Positions 22,466 to 31,938 of a stretch of 64,000 nt of DNA are shown piece after piece. The stretch covers positions 45,164 through 109,163 of the forward strand of contig JASANE010016330.1 in the NCBI GenBank assembly GCA_030248225.1, read 5' to 3'. Every line of letters starts with the position of its first letter. The first letter of the stretch is position 1. The stretch is from Trileptium ribeirensis. Lineage: Eukaryota; Nematoda; Enoplea; Enoplida; Thoracostomopsidae. Under the pieces are notes generated by a model. It did not search any database. It saw nothing but the letters and a program-made list of their open reading frames with translations, and had not been told where the DNA came from. The position numbers were made by a program, and so were the translations under genes.

Positions 22466-23662
22466 TTAGGAGGGAGTCAACAATTCACCATACAGGCTAA
22501 TATCAGGTTGTGGCATTTTCCATGCACGTTGGTATTTCGGCAATACTGCAGCCCAACGAATTCGTTCCGAAGTATCCAAGGCAATATACATATGTTTGAC
22601 ATCCAGTTCATCCGGTTCTCGAACATAGATCATCGGATACGAATGATGTTCCGGAAAATCTTTATTGGTTCGTTGACGCATGTCGAAATACCGTGGCATA
22701 AATATCGCTTCGACTTCTGGATACTGATCTGCCTTGTCGAAATCGAATTTTATTTGCGGAACTTTGAAATAGTCGATTGGCAAGAATGTCCAAACTAGAT
22801 CTTTCATCCAATCTCGTACATCTTCCACGGTTTTTATTCCGCCGTCAAGTGTAGATCGTTCCTCTGCAGCCATGACGGTTAAATCCGGTACCAGTGCGTC
22901 AATTGCCGCATAGACGATAAACTCGCGATAGGGAACGCGTTTCCGTGGAGCGAGTTTACGATATTCCTTTACCTTCTTTTTATATTCTTTAGGCGGCGGT
23001 GGGAAATAATCATGAATAGTGTCTCCGAAGACACGCATTGCTAGATCACCCCATGGCGTCATAGCTGGTCGTTCTTGATACAACGTTTGGCGAAATTGTT
23101 CATCCAACCGATTGCTCTTCGGTGCATATTGTTCGTGCTCGTATTGCATTTTCAACGCCTGAAGATCGAGCCAATGATCAGCGTCGAGTGGTGCTTTTCC
23201 ACGCAGAATCTCGAGACGCGACAGATAATGCCGATCACAGTGACCTGCCCACGTGATAATATATAACTTGCGATCTTCCAAGAATTCGCGTAAAATGCTT
23301 GGCATTGTGAGTCGAAATCCGATCAGATCAATGAAGACTACCAAGCCTTCCATGGTTGCAAGCTGGATAGTCGCTGCAAAACCCTGTTTAACGCCGAGCC
23401 GTGTCATATTACGAACGTTGAACCACGATTCGGATAAAAACGGTGCTACGCGCCCATAACGAGTGTGACGCGAGTATCGTTGCGCTAGCGACGTACCAAT
23501 GCCAACTTCTTCCCGATTTAGAATATCCTGTGCGTTAATGTCTCTTAACCACTGCGGCAGCTGAAAAGCTTCGCTGTCCAACCCGAAAATGTTCCAGCTG
23601 GATTCCCGTAATAATGTCAGCGCCATTTCCAGTTGCGGTTGTGTTCGAACGCAAATGACCAT
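22466..23662 (-). CDS. Accessory ORF of family A: DEDDy 3'-5' exonuclease (RNase D/WRN-like)
   Basis: The 398-aa frame carries all motifs of a DEDDy 3'-5' exonuclease, a DnaQ-fold enzyme that removes nucleotides from RNA or single-stranded DNA 3' ends using two metal ions. Exo I is FGLDSEAF with D29 and E31; a beta-strand block ATIQLAT follows. Exo II is AGHCDRHYL with D143. Exo III is YAAIDA with Y251 and D255, the Y-x3-D form. A C-terminal region of about 130 residues is of unknown function. The frame stays open and coding-like upstream of the ATG to 23812, and a splice acceptor-like ATTTTAG ends at 23766, so the N-terminus may come from a leader exon. DEDDy exonucleases are known as third ORFs in some bdelloid rotifer LTR and Penelope-like elements. 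Confidence 0.88.
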   Translation of the reverse strand: MVICVRTQPQLEMALTLLRESSWNIFGLDSEAFQLPQWLRDINAQDILNREEVGIGTSLAQRYSRHTRYGRVAPFLSESWFNVRNMTRLGVKQGFAATIQLATMEGLVVFIDLIGFRLTMPSILREFLEDRKLYIITWAGHCDRHYLSRLEILRGKAPLDADHWLDLQALKMQYEHEQYAPKSNRLDEQFRQTLYQERPAMTPWGDLAMRVFGDTIHDYFPPPPKEYKKKVKEYRKLAPRKRVPYREFIVYAAIDALVPDLTVMAAEERSTLDGGIKTVEDVRDWMKDLVWTFLPIDYFKVPQIKFDFDKADQYPEVEAIFMPRYFDMRQRTNKDFPEHHSYPMIYVREPDELDVKHMYIALDTSERIRWAAVLPKYQRAWKMPQPDISLYGELLTPS

Positions 23663-23764
23663 TCGCGGTAGCCCTAGTCGTCGATAAAATAGACGTGCAT
23701 AGACGATGATTTCGATCTGGCTCCGTGTTCGCTGCTCGATCGTTTTGTTAACGAGCTCCGCCGT

Positions 23765-23785
23765 TCTAAAATAACGTACATCCTG
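23765..23785 (-). promoter_or_regulatory. Candidate splice acceptor for the exonuclease mRNA
   Basis: On the minus strand ACGTTATTTTAG ends at 23766 and the exonuclease frame continues from 23765 on the third codon position. That phase fits exon ends at 31270 and 31000, which both leave two bases of a codon. Phase agreement is the main support; no transcript is available. Confidence 0.4.
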
Positions 23786-24335
23786 ATTACAATCATTGAC
23801 ACTACCATTTCCTCATTTGCAGATTTTCCATCAGTGCCGTTCCTTCTCCTTCTATAGTCCGTCTATCAGATTTCATAAATTTTCATATACAACCAAAATT
23901 ATCAATATTTATGTGCATATGACAAATTTCAGAAAAAATTTTCAAGCTCCTGTTAATTTAAAAGATGCTAGAGAATAAGTTCCCTTTAGATAGGAAATAG
24001 TCAATTCCAACCAAAGAAAAATAAGGTTCCTAACACTTATGGTGAAATTGTTCAGGGTATCGAAGTTAGTCCAAAATTTGCCACTCAAATAATTATTTAT
24101 AATTTTCCAACAATACAACTCATATAATTTCGCTCGAAGAAACACCACTTGTGAACAACTAAGAGTAGATTCCAATATTATGAACTTTGTAGCCACCGCA
24201 GTTTCAAGTGCTCACTAACAGAAAATTTACGTTCATATCCAACAAGAGAACTTTTGTTAGAGCCTAAACTATACAAAATTTAGTTATCTAATTTACTTTA
24301 GCTCATGAAACCTGAAACTACCGCCGCTACATCTT
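23786..24335 (-). other. Spacer between integrase and exonuclease genes
   Basis: About 520 bp of A/T-rich sequence without a credible gene follow the integrase stop. A minus frame at 24196-23942 has no motif. In retroviruses such spacers hold acceptor sites for subgenomic RNAs. Confidence 0.5.
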
Positions 24336-25811
24336 CTATTTGCACTCAGCACAAAACCATTGCTCTACGGCAGTAGGCAATTTACTCAGTCCAACACAAT
24401 CCAAATGAAACCAGTGGACTTCTGAATGAGGTCCGTCACATGCGACCCATTCATTTAACCGTCTCGGCTTATTTTTACCAGGTCGATTTGGCGCATTTAC
24501 CTGTCGACAAACCCTACAAAGGTTTTGAATTTTAGGGTTCATGGGAATTTTATCCCGCAGGTATCCCAAGTATTGTTCTATATTGCCCAAATACAACTTT
24601 ACCATGTCCTTATGGACTAACAGATAACGACCCCGTGGTTGATTTATTTCCCGAATTTCCAAATTATGACCATCCACCCGCTGTACCCTATATAAAGCAC
24701 GAAATAACGGTTCTAATTTTGGGTGAAATCCCCGACCACGAGCAGTTTTCTCAAGCAGGAAGACTAAGTTGCCTTCGACAATATCTGCTTGATTCGCCGA
24801 AATACGTCGATCGTATCGCTCTCGATATTGTTCCTGTGTCTTTTGTAATTGATCTTTACACTCGGTCCAAATCGTTTGTAATTCCTGGTACAAATCCTGT
24901 ACGTATTTTTGTACAGAGTCCGATCGCACTTGTAATTGTCGTGGTTCCTCTGCCAAATCCATATCTCTACCATAGTTCATACGATATGGCGTTTCACCAG
25001 TAGCTACATTTGGTGTAATTCGATACGCCATACAAACTAATGGAATATAATCATCCCAACAATCTGGATTTTCATCTGCAATTTTGCGCAACACCCGAAT
25101 AAGTGTTTGATTCCACCGTTCGACCAAACCATTCGATTGATGGTGATCCGCTACCACAAAGTTGAGTTTCACTCCTCGGGAACTCAGAGCCTTTTGGTGT
25201 GTCTCTGCCATAAATCCAGCACCTCGATCAACAATGACCGTTTTGGGATGTCCATGTCGACTGGAAACACCTTGAATGAAAGTTGTTACAATGGATTTCG
25301 CAGTAGTATCGGGCACAGGAAATGCTTCAGGCCATTTTGTTAAATAGTCGATCCAGGAAATAATATATTTGTTACCATTTTCGGTAGCCGGCAATGGTCC
25401 TACAATGTCCACACCTACCGTTTCACATGGCGCATACGGGATAGCAATTGGGTGTAGTGGTACTTTACGATTACCACCTGGATTATAACGATTACAGACA
25501 ATGCAGTCCCGTATAAATACGTGTATCCAATAATAGTGTTTCGAAAGCAAAGGATAAGTTCGTTCCCAAGCTAAGTGACCCGCAAAGTTTTCATGATATC
25601 GTTGCATTAGTTCTAGTCTAAACACATTCGGCACAACTAATTGCGTAAATGCCACAGCGCGTCGCTGATGTCGATGGCGCCAGTGTTGATGAAAAAGTAG
25701 CTGATCCTGGAAGAAAAAATCTCCTTGATTTCGACATAGCCTTCGATAACGTTCATTCGATAGCCCTACAACTTCACCATTAGCAAGTTTAAAGGCTCGA
25801 ATTTCCTCAAT
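24336..25811 (-). pseudogene. Family A pol, integrase with C-terminal PHD finger
   Basis: This frame continues RT/RNase H after a single in-frame TAA (25814-25812), so integrase is part of pol and does not start at its own ATG. Counting from 25655, it has an HHCC zinc site (H21, H27, C51, C54), a DD35E core (D83 in VDIVGP, D143 in VDRGAGF, E179 in LVERWNQ) and the C-terminal beta domain. The last 60 residues are a PHD-type finger: CRVC, then ACDG-P-H, WFHLDCVGL, and WFCAEC at the very end. This layout is close to ING-family fingers, with a likely His (HSEV region) where Cys is usual. PHD fingers bind histone H3 tails. It probably plays the targeting role that a chromodomain has in chromoviruses. 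Confidence 0.88.
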
Positions 25812-26850
25812 TTATGGATCCAATTGCTGCTCTCTAAGAATTCGTTCCTGCGACCATGGCCAGTCTTGATTCAACACGTTGTGTCGCAAATTTACCATTT
25901 CAGGCCGATCTTGACCAGTATGACCCGCTCGTGGAACCTCTTGACCAGTGACATCTGCATCCACAGCATAAGCTACAGCGTCATCGCGTTCATAGGCTGC
26001 AGACGAATAAGGTTTTTCGATGTCTTCCTTCGATATTTGAAGTAAAGGTGGTCTGCTCATACCATCGGCATTCGTAAGTTTAAGCCCTGGCATGTACTTC
26101 ACCTCGAATGAATATTCCTGCAATTTGATGGTCCATCGAAAAAGTCTGCCTGTGAGTCCATCCAAATTTCGACGGCCGTTCAGTATATACGTTAAACATT
26201 GATGGTCCGTATACACCGTAACGTAGTTACCAATGAAGTATGGCCGATACTCTTTGAACGCACGTACAATAGCTAAACATTCCTTTTCAGGTATGCTATA
26301 GGGCATTTGAGCAGGGGAAAACTTCTGCCCTCCATATGCTATCACCCGAAGTCGACCATTTTCGTCTTCTTGTTCCAAAACATTGCCTACACCATAGTCA
26401 CTGGCATCCGTAAATAAGACAAAAGGTCTTGTATAATCTGGATAGGCTAAAATGGGCGTCGTAGTGAGCGCTTCCTTTAGCTGTTCAAAAGCCGTATCAC
26501 ATGCCTCTGTCCATCCAGAAGAAAACTTAACTCCCTTAGGACGTTCCTTTGTCGTTTCATACAATGGTGCCGCAACTGTAGCGTAGTTTGGTACGAACCG
26601 CCGATAATAATTGGTAAGACCGAGGAAACTTCGTACTTCTTTTACACATGTTGGTTTAGAACATTTCTGCACCTTTTCGATTTTGCTAGGATCGGTACTT
26701 ATTCCTTCACATGAAACGACATGTCCAAGAAATTGCACTTTTTCCTGAACAAAATGGCATTTCTTTCCTTTGACTTTAAGGCTGGTTTCGCGTAAACGCT
26801 GCCATACTTGATGTAAATGGAATAAGTGTTGCCAAAAAATCAGCTGAGAA
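25812..26850 (-). pseudogene. Family A pol, RT thumb/connection and RNase H
   Basis: This frame carries the RT part after the active site (QFLGHVVS, SFLGLTNYYRRFV) followed by a gypsy RNase H: D in LFTDASDYG, E in IPEKECLAI, D in YTDHQCLTY and the final D in TNADGMSRP. It is offset by one base from the preceding RT frame, at an A6 run on the plus strand (26834-26839). It ends in TAA at 25812, after which the same frame continues into integrase. Both breaks look like point damage, though the run-length change could also be a sequencing error. Confidence 0.88.
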
Positions 26851-27825
26851 CACTATTATGTCGTCGATGAAACATAAACAGCTGATTCCCAGTAATCCAA
26901 ATAATACCGTTTGCATCGTACGCTGAAACGTTGCAGGTGCATTGGTCAAACCAAACGGCATACGATCCCATTCGTATAATCCTTCGTGGGTAACAAAAGC
27001 CGTTTTAGGTTTACTTTCCTCATCCATTCGAATTTGCCAATAACCTGATTGCAAATCCATAGTAGAAAAATATCGTGTTCCACGTAACGATTCCAATTGC
27101 TCGTTGGTACGTGGTAACGGAAACGCATCCTTTACGGTTAAAGCATTTACTTTGCGATAGTCAATGCAAAAACGTAACGTACCATCTTTCTTGTGCACCA
27201 TTACTACCGGACTAGCCCACGGACTATTTGACGGTTGAATAGCCCCCGTGGCCTTCATCTGTTGAATTTGCCTTTCGATTTCCTGTCGCATAGCATGTGG
27301 AGCAGGATATGCCTTTTGCCGAATAGGTGGTGCCGAACCCGTATTGATTGTATGCAAAGCTACGCTGCAATCTCCGAGTTCCTCATTCGATTTGGCAAAA
27401 ATGTCACGATGTTCATTCATCAACAACTGTAGATATCGTTTTTCCATATCAGTTAACACTGATGATGATAAATCAACACCAGGTATTGGTTCCATTTGAT
27501 CCTTACGGCCATATTGAGTTTTTAAATATTGCCGCAGTTGGTCTTTATCTACCCAACGTAGATGTACTGACTTTGATTCCAACTCTACCTTATCAGTACC
27601 AGCTTGTAACTGACCGATTTCCTCTACATCCTCATCCGGGTAGTAGACTTTAGAGCTGGCTATAGGCTCAATTTTGACGCAAATGAGTCCTTTTGGTATG
27701 TTTATTTTTGACGTGGTGGTATTTATAATAGGCACCCAGAGTTGACCACCAGGTTGGACAACTCCCACACCTCTCGCGACCAGCACCATTTGGAAAATGG
27801 CCGCGCCATCTTCTGTTGCTTCCAT
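26776..27825 (-). pseudogene. Family A pol, protease-RT linker and RT fingers/palm
   Basis: The 349-codon frame starts with the conserved linker of gypsy pol (VLVARGVGVV, GQLWVPI), then the RT entry (GSAPPIRQKAYP, WASPVVMVHKKDG). RT motifs follow: FCIDYRKVNALT, FSTMDLQSGYWQI with the first catalytic Asp, GLYEWDRMPFGLTNAPATFQ and the FIDDII active site (Phe in place of the usual Tyr). Its last 23 residues are frameshifted nonsense after a homopolymer run at 26834-26839. Its ATG overlaps the protease stop as TAATG, so it lies -1 to the protease frame. The real protein may be made by frameshifting or by termination-reinitiation. Confidence 0.88.
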
Positions 27826-28853
27826 TACAACCTGGGTGCCAGACGGAAAACCTGTGGATCCGCCTGTATTTCCAATACTGACGCCGTTCGTCCGTCAACT
27901 TCTTGTTGAGCCACTGTAAATCCGTACTTTCGATCCACCTTTTGATAATCATCAGCCCGGAAATTCCATGTAAATACCTCCACCGGTACACCCGCAATTG
28001 AAACATCAGGTCCAGGATAAGCAATTGTGACCCGATATTGTTCGAAAAACTGATGACCCAATATAACTGGATATTTCAGTTCCTTGACGACATAAAAAGG
28101 ATAAAATTCCACTGTAGCCAAGCCAACATTGACCGGTATTCGTGCAATGCCTATGCATGGTATTTCGCCTCCATTAATCGCACAAAGTCGCCTTGCACCA
28201 GTAATGCATGGCCAAGTGTTCCAAGACGTTGCGTATAGCTCTGCATCGACTAAACTGACATCTGCACCGGTATCGACGAACGCTCGCGCAATGACACCAT
28301 CCAATACTACGTCGATAAACACTCGTCCAGTTCGATGCCGTTTTTCCAATGGCTTCGCAGTAATGATCCGATGCTCATCACTGGTTTCCAACAGATTCAC
28401 CTCCTGATTGCTTTCAGCATAGAAAATATCTTCTTCGATAAGACCGAAGTCCCAAACCACTTCGTCATCGGTGTTAGTTCCCGTTGACTCCACATTCACT
28501 TCCTCATCCTCTTCCACAGTATCCATCCATTCCGCTATTTCCGCTACATGAGGAACTGGTCGATCTGTCGAAACTCCAGATCGATTTTGATCCGTAGTTT
28601 GCCCCGCAGATGATGTTGGCAACGAAGGACAATTAGTCGAAATATGACCAAAACCAGTACAGGCAAAACACAGTCGTCGCGTATTTACCAATGGAATGAC
28701 GCGCAAATTAGTTCCCGTACTACCGCCTCCGACGCGCTGTTGTCGTCGCATCCCTTCGGCAGCAATATTACCGTTACGTTCATTGTTCCGCGGCCTCCGT
28801 GCAGTTGTAACCTCCGGTACCACGTTGGTTTGTGGTGTCGTTTGCAGTTTCAT
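27825..28853 (-). CDS. Family A nucleocapsid zinc knuckle and aspartic protease
   Basis: The 342-aa frame has one CCHC knuckle (CFACTGFGHISTNC), an acidic stretch (TVEEDEEVNVE) and a pepsin-like retroviral protease with the active-site motif AFVDTGADVSLVD, a hydrophobic flap region and the closing KYPVILGHQFF. It lies in the same frame as gag and follows gag's TAA immediately (TAA-ATG). The knuckle is part of NC in most elements, so gag appears to be split by the stop. Readthrough of TAA would give a gag-NC-PR polyprotein. The C-terminal end runs into the RT frame at TAATG. Confidence 0.88.
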   Translation of the reverse strand: MKLQTTPQTNVVPEVTTARRPRNNERNGNIAAEGMRRQQRVGGGSTGTNLRVIPLVNTRRLCFACTGFGHISTNCPSLPTSSAGQTTDQNRSGVSTDRPVPHVAEIAEWMDTVEEDEEVNVESTGTNTDDEVVWDFGLIEEDIFYAESNQEVNLLETSDEHRIITAKPLEKRHRTGRVFIDVVLDGVIARAFVDTGADVSLVDAELYATSWNTWPCITGARRLCAINGGEIPCIGIARIPVNVGLATVEFYPFYVVKELKYPVILGHQFFEQYRVTIAYPGPDVSIAGVPVEVFTWNFRADDYQKVDRKYGFTVAQQEVDGRTASVLEIQADPQVFRLAPRL

Positions 28854-30959
28854 TTACTCCAAGAACTGCTTCATCATTTGCTGTAATTCCGTCGTAGATT
28901 CGCTATTCCCAGCCGCCATATTCTTTACCGTTGTTCCGTTAGCGGTTGTCGACTGGGTAGTGACCGGAAACGTCGATACACCTGTCGATCGAACTGGAGC
29001 CGCAGTAGCACGTGGTACAAATCCACTACGCGTGACGGTTTGTGCTACAGCTAATTGTAGATTCTCATTATTACTATCCTGCGGACCGTCAACCATTTCC
29101 ATTTCCGCCGCAGAAACATCCTTCATCCGAACCGTTTTACGCAAAATTCCCGGTCGAACGTTTCCATCAGCTCCGTCTTCACGAAAATGCGTATCGCAAC
29201 GTCGTAGAAAATCGTATCGTTCCATTGCAATACGGGCTGCTTCCTCGACATCATGTCGATCACCACATCGAGTTTGTATATCTGCTCCGATTCCATGACG
29301 TAGACCCTTCAGGAACGTGAAAAAGCATTCCGAGTAGTTGTGCTGTTGTTCGATAAGACTGAACTTTCGTAACCAAGTAGCTTGCAATCGAGCTTTGAAT
29401 GCCATAATAGTTTCATTTCGACCTTGCACCATGCTGGCTTTGAAATCGTTCAGCCGGTCACCGAATGATTTCAAAAGATCGTAATGACGAAGAAATCCTC
29501 GTACGTAGTCTTCATAATACGCAGGTTCCGGCAACATCGATTCGACTGCTCGAAGAACGTATCTTGAAGATTCACCAGCCATCGCTAGGGTGAATAATGT
29601 CACTTTATGCGTATCCAATCGCACATGAAAGCTACGCAATGTTCGTTCGAAGCCTTCTAACCAGCCAGGAAAATCATCACCCTTGAATTTTTCCCAGGGA
29701 TGTCGAAGCACATATGCCGGTATTTCTGGCATTCCAGAAAAAGTTGACCAAGCTGAGGTGCGTCCGGTTGCACCTGCGTCGGTTCCATTGTGTAATTGTG
29801 TTCGTAACTGCTCCTGTGCAACAGGTTCTCTGACACGCATAACTCCAGGTGTATTCGTGACCGATGTTCGTGGTTCCATTAGATTGGCCCGCGAAAACGA
29901 TGGACCGCGCCGCCGTCGGTCATCTTCCTCCTGCATAGTAGTGCGCAAAATATCCAATTCAGTTGGTTTGATATCCGGCACCGGTCGTCGAGTTTCTTGT
30001 TGAATTCCGCCGACCCAGTCACGATAACGAGACTGCGTAGTCACCGCTACAGGTTCACTGACGATAGCTTCACTTCGTACAGGTAATCGAAAACGATCAC
30101 CAATATGAGCTGGATGAGTAGGATTTGCTTGAACTGTAGTCGGAAGACCGCCACATACAGCATTTTCCAACGCTTGATAAAGTACGTTTTCCGCCTCTCG
30201 AACCTCCGCTGAAGTGTGTCGGCTGATAACATTACGATAATGATCAATCTCCTGAGCCAATGACTGCGTTCGTCTTTCCGCCGTATCGACACCTTGCCTT
30301 ATTTGCCATACTCGAGTTCCACTATCATCACGTTCTCTGTATGATCCAGCCCGTCTGCTTGATCGTTCAAACACTCTGCGATCCTCTGGTCGAAACACAT
30401 CATCATCACGCTCAGGTTCGTCGCGACCTAGTGGGTAAGGTGGTGGAATATATGGTGTTGGTCTAGCCGCAGTTATCGTATTATCACGCGCAGACCGCTC
30501 CGAAATTGCTGGTTGATGCCTACGCCGAGTTACATCGTCGCTGGTATCTGTGCTGCTCTGTGGTGCGCCGCGCCACTTAGCTGCCATTTTCCGACAATGT
30601 TCCTGCGCTCGTGTTATTTCGTCATCCAAATCCGCAAAATAACGCTGACGTCGTACAACTGAAGGCACATCCGATATAACAGTTCCTTCTGCGCCTGAAT
30701 TCGCAGCTATCACCGTAACGTTGGGTTCCAGTGGGAAGGGTTGCCTATGCACAGCAGTACGCCATCCAGTCGAAGCCGTTACTTTTGGTCGTCGCGGTAT
30801 CCGGGAAATAGTTCCGACACCAGTCGTAGCTGCAAATGTGAAGATAGGGGGTGCTGCTGTGGAAAACGCCGCTCGTTCCAGCGTGGTAGTAACTACAGTT
30901 TGTCCCGCTGCATCCTCACACTCGACAAATACACTGTCCGGATCTCTATCTGATTCCAT
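28854..30959 (-). CDS. gag: Family A gag (matrix/capsid), 701 aa
   Basis: This intact frame starts at the ATG at 30959 (MESDRDPDS). The first 400 residues are low-complexity, R/T/P-rich, with many RR-x-DD stretches. The capsid lies at about 415-600: WEKFKGDDFPGWLEGFERTL, SSRYVLRAVESMLP, FLRHYDLLKSFGDRLNDF, MAFKARLQATWLRKF and FFTFLKGLRHGI. This matches the retrotransposon gag capsid pattern. The zinc knuckle is missing here and lies in the following frame, so the TAA at 28856-28854 separates capsid from NC. At 701 aa it is longer than most gypsy gags, mainly through the N-terminal extension. Gag assembles the RNA-packaging particle. Confidence 0.88.
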   Translation of the reverse strand: MESDRDPDSVFVECEDAAGQTVVTTTLERAAFSTAAPPIFTFAATTGVGTISRIPRRPKVTASTGWRTAVHRQPFPLEPNVTVIAANSGAEGTVISDVPSVVRRQRYFADLDDEITRAQEHCRKMAAKWRGAPQSSTDTSDDVTRRRHQPAISERSARDNTITAARPTPYIPPPYPLGRDEPERDDDVFRPEDRRVFERSSRRAGSYRERDDSGTRVWQIRQGVDTAERRTQSLAQEIDHYRNVISRHTSAEVREAENVLYQALENAVCGGLPTTVQANPTHPAHIGDRFRLPVRSEAIVSEPVAVTTQSRYRDWVGGIQQETRRPVPDIKPTELDILRTTMQEEDDRRRRGPSFSRANLMEPRTSVTNTPGVMRVREPVAQEQLRTQLHNGTDAGATGRTSAWSTFSGMPEIPAYVLRHPWEKFKGDDFPGWLEGFERTLRSFHVRLDTHKVTLFTLAMAGESSRYVLRAVESMLPEPAYYEDYVRGFLRHYDLLKSFGDRLNDFKASMVQGRNETIMAFKARLQATWLRKFSLIEQQHNYSECFFTFLKGLRHGIGADIQTRCGDRHDVEEAARIAMERYDFLRRCDTHFREDGADGNVRPGILRKTVRMKDVSAAEMEMVDGPQDSNNENLQLAVAQTVTRSGFVPRATAAPVRSTGVSTFPVTTQSTTANGTTVKNMAAGNSESTTELQQMMKQFLE

Positions 30960-30999
30960 ACTTATTACTTTAATTAGTAATTACATTATGCTTTCTTAC

Positions 31000-31035
31000 C
31001 TATAACTGCCAATTTTAAAACCTCGCAATTCGTAC
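31000..31035 (-). other. Candidate 36-nt mini-exon in the family A leader
   Basis: On the minus strand TTTTCAG precedes 31035 and GTAAGA follows 31000, both good splice signals. The 36 nt keep the phase of the upstream exon and contain no stop in that phase. The gag ATG (30959) would lie in the following intron, so gag would come from unspliced RNA. Confidence 0.35.
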
Positions 31036-31269
31036 CTGAAAATCTAAACATGTTTATAGGTAAAATATAACATTACTTCACAATCCAATTCCATCACCCT
31101 ACTCCGTTTTCCTCTCCCCCTCTGGTCCAGCCAAGGGTCAGGGTTGGATTTTACTACAAACGGTAATTTACCTGTGTCACCTTACAAAACGTTAGTGCGT
31201 AAGCAAGTGCAATAAAAGCAATTTAAAATCAACTAACAATTACCTAAAAGATATTTTACGAACACTTAC

Positions 31270-31511
31270 AGTGGTACTGGCGGTACGTAAGTCGGCTCAT
31301 TGAACGCCTGCCGGAGATATCTCTGAGCGTGCAGCGCATGTCGCTGTCGTATTTCCTGTTCCGTCGGTGGTTGCTCCGAATCATCGGCTGCAGTCGATCC
31401 TCGAGATGACTGTACTGATCGCCCCCGCGGTGGTGTTGACGCCTTTCGTCGCTTACGTGAGCCTTTGGGCGGTGTACGATCGCTCTCGCCATAATCGCCT
31501 TCCGAGCGTGT
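31270..31511 (-). other. Candidate leader exon of family A with a coding-like frame and GTAAGT donor
   Basis: On the minus strand, 242 nt begin after TTCTAGAGTTAG and end at CCACT directly before GTAAGT, a consensus donor. One frame is open throughout and protein-like: acidic start (SEGDYGESD), basic stretch (KGSRKRRKAS), Q/E-rich part and a PxxP end (YVPPVP). It has no ATG, so a further upstream exon would be needed. A competing frame with an ATG at 31492 encodes 78 H/R-rich residues. The exon leaves two bases of a codon, in phase with 31035 and 23765. Confidence 0.4.
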
Positions 31512-31919
31512 CTAACTCTAGAATTAGAGAATTTTTACAAGATTATTACAATACTGACATATTCTCAGGAACCAGAAACACTATAAGCAAATCTTTTAAA
31601 CTATAAAAATACTCAGCACCTAAATAAAAGTGCGTTTTACCATTATCTCCAAAAATAACCAATCGTGCTGATAACGTGAATCGTGTGCAACAAGCGTATA
31701 TAAACTAAACAAATAACAAATAGCTCGTTTAGGATATAACCCAGTTTCTGTACTCCAGCACATCTGCTTAGTTGGGCTCAGCCCTTTCGCATTCAACGAT
31801 TTTGATGACCTGCATCAAATAACATATTACCTAAATAACAATATACTCATCAAATCCAATAGCCGTTTTTAAAAAAACTTTAACAACGTAGCGGAACTGA
31901 TTTATCCTTGACAATGACA
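31512..31919 (-). other. Family A 5' leader downstream of the primer binding site
   Basis: A/T-rich untranslated leader. It contains a further donor-like TTTAGGTAATATG on the minus strand (about 31830). No gene is seen. Confidence 0.5.
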
Positions 31920-31938
31920 GGCCTCGTCATGGCCACCA
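31920..31938 (-). promoter_or_regulatory. Primer binding site, TGGTGGCCATGACGAGGCC
   Basis: This minus-strand 19-mer starts with TGG directly after the CA of the 5' LTR, as expected for pairing with a tRNA 3' end (...GGCCACCA). The implied tRNA would have acceptor strand CATGGCC, and the expected C61 is present. I cannot name the tRNA. Confidence 0.8.

Noticed and set aside
18874..23662. Envelope gene in the 3' part of the giant element
   Set aside because: None of the three ORFs has a signal peptide, transmembrane span or furin-like site. The first is an exonuclease by motif.
28696..29298. 200-codon plus-strand frame opposite gag
   Set aside because: It mirrors the gag frame, has no motif, and its composition is explained by the antisense of R/T-rich gag.
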